Below are positions 10,870-21,000 of a stretch of DNA of 32,658 nucleotides, one piece after another (the stretch's first letter is position 1; each line of letters opens with the position of its first letter). A model generated the notes under the pieces. That model was not told the origin of the DNA. It made no database searches and saw only the letters and a program-made list of their open reading frames with translations. Source of the DNA: Candidatus Staskawiczbacteria bacterium (GTDB lineage: Bacteria; Patescibacteriota; Minisyncoccia; Minisyncoccales; Staskawiczbacteraceae); the NCBI GenBank assembly GCA_903854535.1, contig CAINWR010000003.1, positions 1 through 32,658 of the forward strand. The letters are read 5' to 3'. The position numbers were made by a program, and so were the translations under genes.

Positions 10870-11403
10870 ATGGAATGTCCAAATAAATGCAAAACAGAGC
10901 TTAAGAAAATAAATTTTCATAATGTAGAAGTTGATTATTGTGAAAATTGTTTAGGAATTTGGTTTGATAAAAATGAGTTACGTCTTGCTAAAGATGATAA
11001 AGACAAGCAATTGAATTGGGTTGATTTTGATATTTGGAGAGATAAGGGTAGGTTTGAATTTTCGCATAGTCAAAAAAAATGTCCAAATTGCCGTATTATT
11101 CTAGTGGAAACAAAATATGATAATTCAAAAGTTAAAATTGATTTCTGTAAGAATTGCCATGGGATTTGGCTTGATAGAGGAGAATTTAAACAAATAATTA
11201 ATTATGTTAAGAGAAAGTCAGATTATGAAATTTTACATAGATATGTAAAAAATTTAGCAGTAGAAGGCTGGGAAGTGTTTTCTGGGCCTGAAAAATTCAG
11301 AGATGAATTAGAAGATTTTTTTATGTTGCTTAAATTATTTAATCATAAATTTGTTGTGCAGCATCCTTTGCTTAATGCTTGGATTGAAGCCCAACAAAAG
11401 TAA
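10870..11403 (+). CDS. double zinc-ribbon protein (zf-TFIIB type)
   Basis: This 177-residue cytosolic protein has two successive TFIIB-like zinc ribbons. The first uses CPNKC and YCENCLGIWFDKNEL, and the second CPNC and FCKNCHGIWLDRGEF. The C..C-x-GIW-D-x-x-E(L/F) pattern is the hallmark of this family, often annotated as transcription factor zinc-finger proteins. The family's function is poorly defined, and nucleic-acid or protein binding is likely. About 80 helical residues follow the ribbons (YEILHRYVKNL..., FFMLLKLFNHKF) with no motif I recognise. The gene sits alone between terminators, with the repetitive palindrome directly upstream. Confidence 0.85.
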   Translation: MECPNKCKTELKKINFHNVEVDYCENCLGIWFDKNELRLAKDDKDKQLNWVDFDIWRDKGRFEFSHSQKKCPNCRIILVETKYDNSKVKIDFCKNCHGIWLDRGEFKQIINYVKRKSDYEILHRYVKNLAVEGWEVFSGPEKFRDELEDFFMLLKLFNHKFVVQHPLLNAWIEAQQK

Positions 11404-11404
11404 T

Positions 11405-11436
11405 ATAAAATAAAGCGGCCTGTTATTGCAAGCCGC
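11405..11436 (-). terminator. terminator of small membrane-protein gene, possibly two-way
   Basis: A GCGGC / GCCGC stem with a 12-base loop. On the minus strand it is followed by TTTATTTTA. It lies 23 bases after the stop at 11460 and right after the plus-strand zinc-ribbon stop, so it may serve both genes. Confidence 0.7.
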
Positions 11437-11459
11437 ATAATTGTCGATTTATTCACGGT

Positions 11460-11684
11460 TTATTCGCGATGGGTGAAGCGCCAGCATCGAAGGCAGAAAA
11501 ATGCCTTCATTCCAACTCCAAAGGTCGTACGTGAACCGCATTGGCACTTTGCCCCTTCGTAGTTTAGGCTGGCGACAAAGATCACAATGACGATAAATGC
11601 CAAGATTGATGTTTTAAAAGACAACATTCCCGTGCAGGTGGCTAAAGTTATAACCACCAAAATAAAAAATAAGAACAGATTCAT
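11460..11684 (-). CDS. small membrane protein with C-terminal Cys cluster
   Basis: This 74-residue protein starts at 11684, chosen because a perfect SD (AGGAGGT) lies 7 bases upstream. A frame extending further upstream would lack this. The N-terminal half is hydrophobic and probably spans the membrane twice (MNLFLFFILVVITLA, then SILAFIVIVIFVASL). The C-terminal half has KCQCGS and FFCLRCWRF, a CxC...CxxC arrangement that could form a zinc ribbon. I do not recognise the family. The codon use and GC are richer than in neighbouring genes. It is a stand-alone gene with its own promoter and terminator, divergent from the ArsR-like regulator. Confidence 0.75.
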   Translation of the reverse strand: MNLFLFFILVVITLATCTGMLSFKTSILAFIVIVIFVASLNYEGAKCQCGSRTTFGVGMKAFFCLRCWRFTHRE

Positions 11685-11703
11685 AAGTATACCTCCTGTA
11701 ATA

Positions 11704-11731
11704 ATATTATTCATTTTATAAATTTTGTCAA
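11704..11731 (-). promoter_or_regulatory. promoter of small membrane-protein gene
   Basis: Minus-strand TTGACA (11731-11726), a 16-bp spacer and TAATAT (11709-11704). The predicted transcript starts close to the SD, giving a leader of about 13 bases. Confidence 0.65.
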
Positions 11732-11735
11732 CTCT

Positions 11736-11764
11736 TTGGTCGTCATATAAAAGTTTGTTATAAT
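11736..11764 (+). promoter_or_regulatory. promoter of ArsR-like gene
   Basis: TTGGTC, a 17-bp spacer and TATAAT (11759-11764). The transcript would begin just before the 32-bp palindrome at 11774, so the RNA would start with that hairpin. Confidence 0.5.
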
Positions 11765-11773
11765 AAACAAACA

Positions 11774-11805
11774 ACAGTCTTACAGTCTTGAGATTGTAAG
11801 ATTGT
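11774..11805. repeat. 32-bp palindrome copy A (upstream of ArsR-like gene)
   Basis: Two ACAGTCTT units face two AGATTGT units across the centre. As RNA the arms pair with G-U wobbles. The second copy is at 12167-12198, just after the gene. It is a candidate autoregulatory operator or leader hairpin. Confidence 0.75.
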
Positions 11806-11833
11806 CGTAGTAATATTAAAGTAAGGAAATATA

Positions 11834-12142
11834 ATGGTGGATATTAAAGTAAATAACAACAAAGAAAAAACGCCGAAACAAATGGAACGGCATTTGAAGG
11901 GTTTGGCAAATCATTACAGGATTGCGATTTTACTTTTGATAGACCAAACTGAAAGTATAACTTTAGAAAAAATTATCGATACTCTTGAAGCTAATAAGAA
12001 AACAATGAGCGCACATACCAACAAACTTTTTTTAGCAGGATTAGTCAATAAAAAGTATCGGGGGAGATATGTAGAACACAGGCTTTCACCATATGGTAAA
12101 ATGTTTGTAGATTTTTTAAAAGCATTTAAAAATATTTCATAA
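11834..12142 (+). CDS. ArsR-like winged-helix transcriptional regulator
   Basis: This 102-residue protein contains a single winged-helix domain. Helices at about residues 17-35 (MERHLKGLANHYRIAILLLI) match the start of ArsR-type domains. The recognition helix is around NKKTMSAHTNKLFLAGLV, and the wing around KKYRGRYVEHRLSPYG. No Cys metal site is visible, so it is unlikely to be a classical metal sensor. A weak AAGGA lies upstream of the ATG. Matching 32-bp palindromes lie in its leader and between it and lemA. This is consistent with autoregulation and control of lemA-htpX, but that is inference. Confidence 0.8.
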   Translation: MVDIKVNNNKEKTPKQMERHLKGLANHYRIAILLLIDQTESITLEKIIDTLEANKKTMSAHTNKLFLAGLVNKKYRGRYVEHRLSPYGKMFVDFLKAFKNIS

Positions 12143-12166
12143 ATTTGCGTATTAATTAATAAAACA

Positions 12167-12198
12167 ACAGTCTTACAGTCTTAAGATTGTGAGATTGT
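12167..12198. repeat. 32-bp palindrome copy B (between ArsR-like gene and lemA)
   Basis: Same sequence as 11774-11805 except for two positions, with both arms conserved (ACAGTCTTACAGTCTT and AGATTGT units). It lies 80 bp upstream of the lemA start. Confidence 0.75.
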
Positions 12199-12213
12199 AT
12201 TAAGGTTTTCAGG

Positions 12214-12270
12214 TTTGAAAATTCAAATCACAAATTATTTTTCGGAATTTGAATTTTGAATTTTGAAATT
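12214..12270. repeat. AT-rich inverted repeat upstream of lemA
   Basis: A left arm TTTGAAAATTCAAAT pairs with a right arm ATTTGAATTTT, followed by a second GAATTTTG unit. It ends less than 10 bases before the lemA ATG, so it replaces a normal SD leader. Confidence 0.55.
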
Positions 12271-12277
12271 TAAAAAT

Positions 12278-12829
12278 ATGTGGGGATTTATTATTTGGGG
12301 AATTATTATTGTGGTAGGTTTTTGGCTAGTTGCTAATTATAATGGTTTGGTAAAGTTAAGAATGCGAGCTAAAGAAGCTTGGAGTGATATTGATATTCAA
12401 TTAAAAAGAAGATATGATTTAATACCTAATTTAATTGAAACAGTAAAAGGTTATGCAAGTCACGAAAGTAATGTATTTCAAAAAGTTACAGAAGCCAGAG
12501 TAAGAGCAATAGCTACTCAAGGAATGGCGCAAAAAGCACAAGCAGAAAATCAATTGTCAGAAGCTTTAAAAAGTTTGTTTGCAGTATCTGAAAGTTATCC
12601 GGACTTGAAAGCTTCAACAAACTTTTTGCAATTACAAACAGAATTAACAGATACAGAGGACAAAATTCAAGCTTCTCGCAGATTTTATAATGCCAATGTA
12701 AGAGATTTGAATATCCAAATTCAAGTATTTCCAACAAATTTAATTGCCAAACAATTAGGATTTTCAGAAATGGAATTATTTGAAGTAGCTGATGCCAAAG
12801 AGCGTGAAAACGTGTCTGTTGAGTTCTAA
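12278..12829 (+). CDS. lemA: LemA family protein
   Basis: This 183-residue protein has one N-terminal membrane helix (WGFIIWGIIIVVGFWLVANYN). The LemA helical-bundle core follows: RMRAKEAWSDIDIQLKRRYDLIPNLIETVKGY, then the TELTDTEDKIQASRRFYNANVRDLN stretch, ending FEVADAKERENVSVEF. Its length matches the family. LemA proteins are membrane-anchored with the bundle outside the cytoplasm. Their function is unsettled, but they often neighbour HtpX, as here. I chose the ATG at 12278 over a TTG five codons earlier because the latter lies inside the AT-rich palindrome. Confidence 0.93.
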   Translation: MWGFIIWGIIIVVGFWLVANYNGLVKLRMRAKEAWSDIDIQLKRRYDLIPNLIETVKGYASHESNVFQKVTEARVRAIATQGMAQKAQAENQLSEALKSLFAVSESYPDLKASTNFLQLQTELTDTEDKIQASRRFYNANVRDLNIQIQVFPTNLIAKQLGFSEMELFEVADAKERENVSVEF

Positions 12830-12838
12830 TTATAAATG

Positions 12839-12958
12839 CTCGGTAAATTGACTTTTTCTTGCTTGGCAAAATGAACTTTTTTTTCCGTGGCTGAGCCACT
12901 GCGGTGTGCTCCAGCTTGCCCTGCTGGGCAACCTACAAAAAAAGTTCATTTTGCCTCG
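12839..12958 (+). repeat. 120-bp CTCG-bounded hairpin element (lemA-htpX gap)
   Basis: It begins and ends with CTCG. A perfect 19-bp inverted repeat (GGCAAAATGAACTTTTTTT at 12865-12883 and its complement at 12937-12955) encloses two GC-rich hairpins: GTGGC-tga-GCCAC (12887-12899) and TTGCCC-tgct-GGGCAA (12916-12931). The architecture and position match the 138-bp repeats although the sequence differs. It starts 9 bp after the lemA stop and ends 12 bp before the htpX ATG. Confidence 0.85.
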
Positions 12959-12970
12959 CTTATTATTTTT

Positions 12971-13873
12971 ATGGCAACACTTTATACGCAAGCAGATTCA
13001 AATACGAGAAAAACTTGGGCTTTGCTCACAGGATTTTTTGTGTTTATTATACTTTTGGGCTGGTTGTTTGCATACTTATCAAATAATGATGCATTTATAT
13101 TTTTCGCTGTAATTATAAGTTTCTTTATGAGTTTTGGAAGCTATTGGTGGTCTGATAAATTAGTTTTGGCAATGACTCGCGCAATACCTGTAGAGCATAA
13201 TCAAAATCCAGAGCTTTATCATATTGTAGAAAATTTATGTATTACAGCAGGATTGCCTTTGCCTAAGATTTATATAATTCCTGAAATGCAGATGAATGCT
13301 TTTGCTACAGGTCGTGATAAAAATCATGCAGTAGTAGCTGTAACTCAAGGACTTTTACAAAGATTAGAAAAAAAAGAACTTGAAGGAGTAATTGCTCACG
13401 AGTTATCACATATTGGAAATAAAGATATGTTACTTCAAACAGTAGTTGTAATTTTAGTTGGAGTTGTTTCTATTATTTCAAATATGTTTTTTAGAATGTC
13501 AGCTTTTGGGGGGAGAAGTAGAGATGATGATAATAAAGGAAATTTAGGTGTAATTTTACTTATTGTTGGAGTTTTAGCTGCAATTTTAGCTCCAATAGCA
13601 GCTACTTTAATACAGCTGGCGATTTCTCGTAAACGTGAATTTTTAGCAGATGCTTCTGGTGCACTTCTTACAAGATATCCTGAGGGTTTGGCGAGTGCTT
13701 TAGAAAAAATTTCACAAGACGGTGTACCAATGAAAACTGCTAGTACAGCCACAAGTCATTTATTTATTTCAAATCCATTTAAAGGTAAGCAGTCTTTAAA
13801 TTGGTTTACAAAATTATTTATGACCCATCCTCCTGTAGAAGAAAGAATAAAAGCATTAAGAGGCATGAAATAA
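12971..13873 (+). CDS. htpX: protease HtpX homologue, membrane zinc metallopeptidase
   Basis: This 300-residue M48 peptidase degrades damaged membrane proteins. The zinc site is HELSH (residues 143-147), with the third ligand Glu in REFLADASG. Paired N-terminal helices lie at about residues 18-65 and two more at about 155-180 and 195-225, so the catalytic site faces the cytosol as in the family. The ATG at 12971 is preferred. An upstream in-frame extension would translate the hairpin element and lacks family similarity. It lies downstream of lemA with the element between them. The lemA-htpX pair is a recurrent envelope-stress pairing. Confidence 0.95.
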   Translation: MATLYTQADSNTRKTWALLTGFFVFIILLGWLFAYLSNNDAFIFFAVIISFFMSFGSYWWSDKLVLAMTRAIPVEHNQNPELYHIVENLCITAGLPLPKIYIIPEMQMNAFATGRDKNHAVVAVTQGLLQRLEKKELEGVIAHELSHIGNKDMLLQTVVVILVGVVSIISNMFFRMSAFGGRSRDDDNKGNLGVILLIVGVLAAILAPIAATLIQLAISRKREFLADASGALLTRYPEGLASALEKISQDGVPMKTASTATSHLFISNPFKGKQSLNWFTKLFMTHPPVEERIKALRGMK

Positions 13874-13893
13874 AAAAGCCCTTTGTGGGCTTT
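13871..13893 (-). terminator. terminator for tRNA-Ser, also after htpX
   Basis: AAAGCCC / GGGCTTT with a 5-base loop. On the minus strand it runs into TTTTTT, terminating the tRNA transcript. It also lies at the htpX stop. Confidence 0.75.
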
Positions 13894-13904
13894 GGCGGTG
13901 GTTG

Positions 13905-13991
13905 TGGCGGAGGAAGTGGGACTCGAACCCACGGGACCCGTGAAGGTCACGCCTTTCCAGGGCGTTGCAATAGCCACTATGCGACTCCTCC
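13905..13991 (-). tRNA. tRNA-Ser (anticodon GGA)
   Basis: Read on the minus strand, the acceptor stem is GGAGGAG / TTCCTCC. The anticodon stem ACGCC / GGCGT encloses the loop CTGGAAA, giving anticodon GGA. A class II variable arm GACC-ttcacg-GGTC is characteristic of Ser. The T arm is GTGGG-TTCGAGT-CCCAC. The discriminator G is followed by a genomically encoded CCA at 13907-13905. It decodes UCC and UCU and stands alone between htpX and mltG. Confidence 0.97.
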
Positions 13992-14051
13992 TAGCAATTA
14001 TTTATAATATCAAGAAAAAGCTATTTAGTCCAGATAAAAAATAGTATTTTT

Positions 14052-15047
14052 ATGAAAAAGCTTGTAATATTTTTAGGGATTCTTATTGTAATATCTCTTA
14101 TAGCATTTGTTTTTAATGCTGTTTTTTTGAAAGAAAAATCAATTGCAAGTGGAGTTTTTTATATTAAAAGGGGAGAAAATGTTTTGCAAATTTCTGCTAA
14201 TTTAAAGAATCAAGGATATATTACAAATCAATTAAGTTTTGTTTATCAAACAATAATATCTAGAAATTTTAAAAAACTAAAATCTGGTAAATATCAAATA
14301 AAGGAAGGTCAAAAATATAATGAATTAATAAATAAATTTTCTTTGGGACAAATTTTACCTTCAGAAATTTCTATAATTCCAGGCAAAACTATAAAAGATA
14401 TAGCTAATGTTTTAAGTTCTGCATATCTTTTTAAAAGAGATGATTTTTTAAACAAAGCCTTGTATCCAGATAAAAATGTTTTAGATAAATTTGTATTTTT
14501 ATCTGATAAACCAGAAGGCGAGGGCCTTGAGGGCTATTTATTTCCAGATAATTATTTAGTTGATTCATCGGGAAATATTGATGATTTACAAATTCAAATT
14601 TTGTCTAACTTTAATAATAAATTAACACAAGATTTAAGAGATGAAATTAAAGGGCAAAACAGGACAATTTTTGAGATTGTCACAATGGCTTCAATGCTGG
14701 AAAAAGAAGTTAAAAGTTATAAAGATAAACAAATTGTTTCTGGAATTTTATGGAAAAGAGCTGATAATCATTTGCCTTTGCAAGTAGATTCTACACTTTT
14801 ATATTTTCAAACATCATTGCACCCTAGCGTGCTGGAAAAAGATGTAGATTCAGAATATAATACATATAAATATGCTGGACTTCCAAAAGGACCAATATGT
14901 AATCCTAGTTTAGAAAGTATTAAAGCTGCGATTTATTCTGAAAATACAGAGTATTGGTTTTATTTATCAGCACCAAGTGGTCAAACAATATATGCTAAAA
15001 CTCTTGGCCAACATTTGATTAACAAAGCAAAATATCTAAGTAATTAA
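14052..15047 (+). CDS. mltG: endolytic murein transglycosylase MltG
   Basis: MltG cleaves nascent glycan strands and helps set their length. This 331-residue protein has an N-terminal membrane helix (residues 4-25), an approximate LysM-like region (GVFYIKRGENVLQISANLKNQGYI) and the YceG catalytic domain. The catalytic Glu is in ASMLEKEV (E217). Family motifs EGYLFPDNY, LQVDSTLLY and YNTYKYAGLPKGPICNPSLESIKAA are present. It acts outside the cytoplasmic membrane. The next gene begins 13 bp later, so it is probably co-transcribed with the alpha-2-macroglobulin. No SD is visible. Confidence 0.95.
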   Translation: MKKLVIFLGILIVISLIAFVFNAVFLKEKSIASGVFYIKRGENVLQISANLKNQGYITNQLSFVYQTIISRNFKKLKSGKYQIKEGQKYNELINKFSLGQILPSEISIIPGKTIKDIANVLSSAYLFKRDDFLNKALYPDKNVLDKFVFLSDKPEGEGLEGYLFPDNYLVDSSGNIDDLQIQILSNFNNKLTQDLRDEIKGQNRTIFEIVTMASMLEKEVKSYKDKQIVSGILWKRADNHLPLQVDSTLLYFQTSLHPSVLEKDVDSEYNTYKYAGLPKGPICNPSLESIKAAIYSENTEYWFYLSAPSGQTIYAKTLGQHLINKAKYLSN

Positions 15048-15060
15048 TTTTTAAAAACAT

Positions 15061-18000
15061 ATGCAAGAAAATATGCAAAATCAAGAAGTAAATAATATTA
15101 ATAATAGTAGTAGTTCTTTGGTGCAAGGACAGGCAACTTCACTTCGCTCTAAAGGTTTTACTATGCGAGGATTGCCTTGGGTAAAAATTATTATTGGAAT
15201 TATGGTTTTTGCAGTAATAATTTTTGTTGCATATTTTTTTGTTTTAAGATTAAATGTTTTAAATTTAAATTATGGTGATGTGTATCGCTTAGTGCCTGAA
15301 AAAGTTTCGCAATCAGCTGTAATTAGAATTTCTTTACCAAGGGGTGTTGATAAAGAATTAGCTAAAAATAATATTACTTTTGAGCCCAAAATTGAAGGAA
15401 AATGGCTTGATGATAAAAAAACTTCTTGGTTTGGCTCAAAAGAAGTTCTAGCTGAAGTAGTTGGAGAAAAAGTAAATACAAATTTTATTTTCTTTAAACC
15501 AGATTCTACTTTAGCTTTAAATAGACATTATTCTGTAGCTGTAAACTTAGGTGAAGGAAAAGTTTTAACTAGTGATTTTCTATCAGTAGATAATCCACAA
15601 GTAATTTCAGTTTTCCCTAAAGATGATTCTGAGGCCTCAGAAGATTCAAAAATTACCATAGTCTTTAATCGCCCAATGGTGCCTGTTACTACATTAGAGC
15701 AATTAGAAAAACAAAATATACCAATTGAAATAACACCAAAAACAGAGGGTAAATTTAAATGGATAAGCACAAATACTTTGCAGTTTATTGCTAAAGATGG
15801 CTTAAGAGGTTCTACAAATTATAAAGTAAAAATAAAATCTGGTTTTGTTTCAATAGATGGTTTAAATGTATCTGATTTTGAAAGTAGTTTCCAAACAAGG
15901 AATTTAAGGTATTTAGATGGAGGCAATTATTCAGTAATTGAAAATCAAATTTATGATAAACCAGTAAGAATTTATTTTAATCAAGCAGTTGATTTATCTA
16001 AAACAAAAGGTGAGATAAAATTAACTGATAAGAAGACTAATAAAGAAGTTTCTTTTATTGCAGAATATGCAAAGCCAAGCAAAGAAGAGCAATTACAAAA
16101 GCCTCAATATAAAACAGGAGATGGTTTTGGTTATAAACAGAATTTTTTTGAATCAATGTATGCAGGAATACTTGATATTTTTAAGAGAACCACAACAGAT
16201 GCAAGTCAAGATATAACTGCAATTGATATTTATCCTAAAAAAGATTTTTTTGGCAGGAATAAGATTTGGAATTTTAATAATTCATACACAATTACAATAA
16301 ACAAAGCATATCCACAGAAAGGAGATATAATCTTAAATCAAGTAAAAAATATTGATTTTACAACAACTGATATAACAGCTCCATTGTCTTTTATTTCTAA
16401 TAGAACAAATTATTCTGGCAAAGATTTATTTGACCCAGAAGGTGTTGTAGAAATAACTTTTTTTGAGCCTATAAATTTAGGAAGAAGCAGAATTGAAGCT
16501 GACAAAATGAAGGATATTGAATATGGGGAAAAATGTAGGAGTGGACAATATTATAATATGAATAGTTGTGAAAAAGTAGAAGATAGAACAAAAGTAAGAA
16601 TTACTTTTAATAGTAATTTAATAAATCCTGGAGAAACAATAAATTTAAGGTTAAAAGAAATAATAAACGATTCAGGTATAAAAATTAATAAAGATGAGAT
16701 GACACAAGCCTTTACTGTTTATAAGGATTTGCAAATAAGGCTTGGAGATTTGTCAGCAAGTTATAATAAAGATACGCATTATCTTAAAGGCTTTTATATT
16801 TGTTCAAATAATCCTCTGGCAATTCCCGAGAAAAAAGATTTGAAAAATGCAGTTAAAACAGATGTTGATTATCAGATAAATTATTTTAGTAGTTCATATT
16901 TAGAGTACAATAAAATCAACAACTTGCAGTGTAGGCCAGATGAGTTTTCAACTTGGGTAAGTGGGGGATTTATGCCAAACACAGATTATAAATTAAAACT
17001 TGATATTAATGATGTATTTGGTCAAAACGCTAAAAATGATGTATCTTTTTCTACAGGAGAAATGTCAACAGATTATGTTAGTATTTTCATGTTACAACAA
17101 GCTTATAGTATTGCCACTCCAGATAAAACAGTTTTAACTTTTGGAAGTATGAATATAGATTATGTAAATATTCAAATTTGTAAAACAAGTGCCTTGAAAC
17201 TAAAACAGCTTTATAGTAAATATGATTTTGATGATTATGCATGTGATGATATTATTTCAAAAAAGATAGCATTGCCTAAAAGATATTGGATAAATAATTA
17301 TTTTGATGTAGATATTTCAGATTATTTTCAAGAAGCTGTGGGAAATTATATTATTTCTTTAACCCACCCTTTGTATAAAGATTATCAAGGAAATCTGCGC
17401 GATTCTTTAACTTATGTTACTGTGACAAACTTAGCTGTTGCAGAGAAATCTATTACTCCTGCAATTGATTATTTGGGCACAGATCAAGAGTTTTTAACAG
17501 CAGAGCAAATACAAGGTTTAAAAAATATTTATTGGGTTACAGATATTAAAACTCAAAACCCAGTAGAGGGAGCTGTTATAAATTTTTACAGTAAAGCTGG
17601 TAATTTATTAGATTCTGCAGAAACAAACTCTGATGGTGTAGCTTTTTTGCCTCCAGCTACAGGTGTTGATTCAATTACAGCGAGCTTTGATCAAGATAGT
17701 ACAATAATTATGCGAAATAGTGATAAATTTATTTGGTCAGAATCAGCTAGTAATTATAAAAAAGCATATATTTATACAGATAAACCTTTATATAGACCAG
17801 AACAAACAGTTCATATTAAAGGGATCTTGAGAATAGGATATGATGGTAATTATGAAATGTTTAATAATAGTTTGGTTCAAGTGAAATTATTTAATTCAAA
17901 AGGCAATGAGATTTTAGATAAAGAGCTTGGTCTTGATGAATTTGGTACATTTAATATTGATTTTAATTTAGACAAAGACTCAGCTTTGGGCACTTATAGA

Positions 18001-21000
18001 GTTTGCTTACAAAATAGTTATTTTAATTGTGCTAATTTTGATGTTTTGGAATATGTGCCAGCTTCTTTTCAAGTAAATACAAAATCAGATAAGCAAGAAT
18101 ATATTTCAAAAGATACAGTTAATATTAAAGTAAATGCTAATTATTATTTTGGAGCTCCAGTTAGCAACTCTCAAGTAGAATATACTTTAAGTAGTCAAAA
18201 TTATTATTTTGATAAATATAAAGGAGATGATTGGTATAGTTTTGGTTTTTGGGATGATTATTATTATGAATTTAGATATTATTATGGTGATAGCTTTATT
18301 TCTAGAGGAAGCGGAACAACAAACAGTAGTGGAGAATTTAATGTTTCGCAGAAACTTGATTTGCAGGAGATGTTTAGAAATAATCAAAATTTTGGAAGCA
18401 AGATAATTGTTCTAGATACTACAGTAAGAAATAATTTGGGCCAAAGTGTATCAAGCCAGCAGTCTTTTATTGCTCATATGGGCCAATATTATATTGGAAT
18501 AAAAACAGATCCTTATTTTGTTGGTAAAAATGAGGAGTTTAATTTAAAAGTTAAAACAGTTGATGTAAATGGAAATAATGTTAGTCAAAATGGCATTACA
18601 GCTGAAATTTTTAGAGTAAATTGGGAATATATAAAAAGGCAAGAAGTTGGTGGGGCATTTAATTATAAATGGGAGAAAAAAACAGAGTTATCTAAAAGTA
18701 TAAATTTGAGTACAGATAATAATGGTTTTTGGAGTCAAAAAGTAAAACTTGATAAAGAGGGAGAATATGAGATTTTAGTATCAGGAACAGATAAGGCTGG
18801 AAATCAAATAAAATCAAAATATAATATTTATGTTTTTGGTCCTGGTTATTCAAGTTTTATGACAACAGATGATACAAATTTAGGTCTTAAAGCTAGTAAA
18901 ACTAATCTTAAAGTTGGAGAAGAAGGTCAAATTATTATTGAATCTCCTTTTGCAAAATCAAAAGCTTTGATTTGTATTGAAAGAGGAAGAGTTTTTGATT
19001 ATAAAATTGTAGATTTTGTTGGCAATATTCAAGAATATAAATTTAAAGTAGAAGAGCAATATGCGCCTAATATTTTTGTCTCTGTGTTATTGCAATCACA
19101 AGATCCTGCTATAAAATTTGGCACACAGGAATTTAAAATTGAAAGTGATAAATCAAAAATAAATTTTGATATAAAAACAGATAAGAAGTTTTATAGCCCT
19201 GGAGAAAATGTAAAAATGAATATAACTGCTACAGATAATAATGGCAAACCAATTGTTGCTCAAACTTCTGTTGCAGTAGTAGATCTGAGCGTGCTTGCGC
19301 TCAAGGGAAATCCTAAAAAAGATCCTTTAGTATTTTTCTATGATGGTTTTCCGCTTACAGTTTCTACTGCTTCAAATATTAAAAATGCTATTGTAAAAAT
19401 TGAGCCAGTAGATAGAACTAAAGGAGGTGGCGCTGGATTAGATGCAGATGATTCAACAAATGCTAGAGGAGATTTTAGAGATACTGCTTTTTGGCAGGCA
19501 AATATTATTACAGATGAAAATGGTAGAGCTGAGATTTTTTTTAAGCTTCCAGATAATTTAACAACTTGGCAAGCAGAAGTTTTGGGCGTAACAAAAGATA
19601 CTAAGCTTGGTGTAAATTATGCAGAATTTATGAGTAAAAAGGAATTAATGGCAGTTCCTTTAAAGCCAAGATTTATTATTCCTGGTGATGTATTTTATGT
19701 TGGAGCTCAAATATTTAATCAGTCAGAGAATAATAAAAATATAAGAGTTTCATTTAAAAGTGATACTTTGCAATTTTTAGAAAAAAATAAGGAAAAATCC
19801 ATATCTATTGGTAAGAACCAATCACAGTCTGTATTTTTTGAAGTAAAAGCTCCACAGAATATTGGGAAAGGTTCTCATGTTTTTACAATCTCAGTTGATG
19901 ATGGAAGCTTGAATGACTCAGTTGTGCAAACAATTCCAATTAGATCAAATTCAACTTATGAGGTTGTAGCTACAGCAGGTTATACGCAAGGAGATTTAGC
20001 AAGGGAAGTTATTTATATCCCATCAAATGTTGTTTTAGATAAGGGAGAATTAACCTTGAGAAGTTCAGCAACTTTAGCTGTATATTTATCTGATTCTTTA
20101 AATTATTTAATTGCTTATCCTTATGGATGCTCAGAACAAATTTCTAGTAGATTAAAGGCAATTGCTGTAATAAAGTCAGGTATGCAAATTCCAAATTTAT
20201 CTGATAAATTAAAATTAGATGAAATTCAATATGAAGGTAAAGACTATACAATTGATCAGCTTGTGGAAGTTGGTTTGTCTAAGCTTTATAGTAATCAAAA
20301 TAGTGATGGTGGATTTTCTTTGTGGGGGGATGGATATTCTAACTATTATACAACTTTAAGTGTTGTGGATTCGCTTAATTATTTAAGTAAAGCTAGATAT
20401 CAAGTAAGTAAAAATTCAATTAATAAAGCAGTAGATTATCTTTTCAATTATTATAATCAATATAGAAGTGAATTAAGTGATGATGACATTATTTCTCTAG
20501 CTTTGATTTTAATGCAAACAGATAATTATTATCAAAATTCAAATTTAATCAATGAAATAAGTTCAATAATTAAAAACAATTCTCTTTTACAAGATAAATT
20601 AAGCTCTAAATCTTTGGCTCAATTAGGAATAATTGTGAACAGGAAAACATGGTTTGCTCCAGATGTGGTAACAAAAATAAATAAAATATTAGATAATAAA
20701 ATAAATATTGATTCTAGGGGAGCATTTTTACAAGCAGATAGAAATAATTGGTATTATAATTTTTATGAATCAACAATTGCTGATACTGCTTTGTATTTAG
20801 ATTCTTTAGCTGTAGGAAAGCGCGATACAGCAATAACAGATAAAGTGTTAAGGTGGCTTTTGAACTCTAGAGGAAAAGATGGAGCTTGGGGTTCTACTCA
20901 AAATACTTTAGCTGTTGTAAATGCTCTTGTAGATTATTTGAGCTGGAAGAAAGAAACAGATGCAGTTTATACGCTTGATACAAATTTAAATTCAAAGACA

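Noticed and set aside
10795-10870. Riboswitch in front of the zinc-ribbon gene
   Set aside because: The sequence is made of short tandem units and shows no known aptamer core. It is better described as a repeat.
11774-12198. CRISPR-like repeats
   Set aside because: There are only two copies about 390 bp apart with a gene between them, so no array structure.
12887-12970. Upstream start for HtpX
   Set aside because: The added 28 residues come from the CTCG-bounded hairpin element and have no family similarity.
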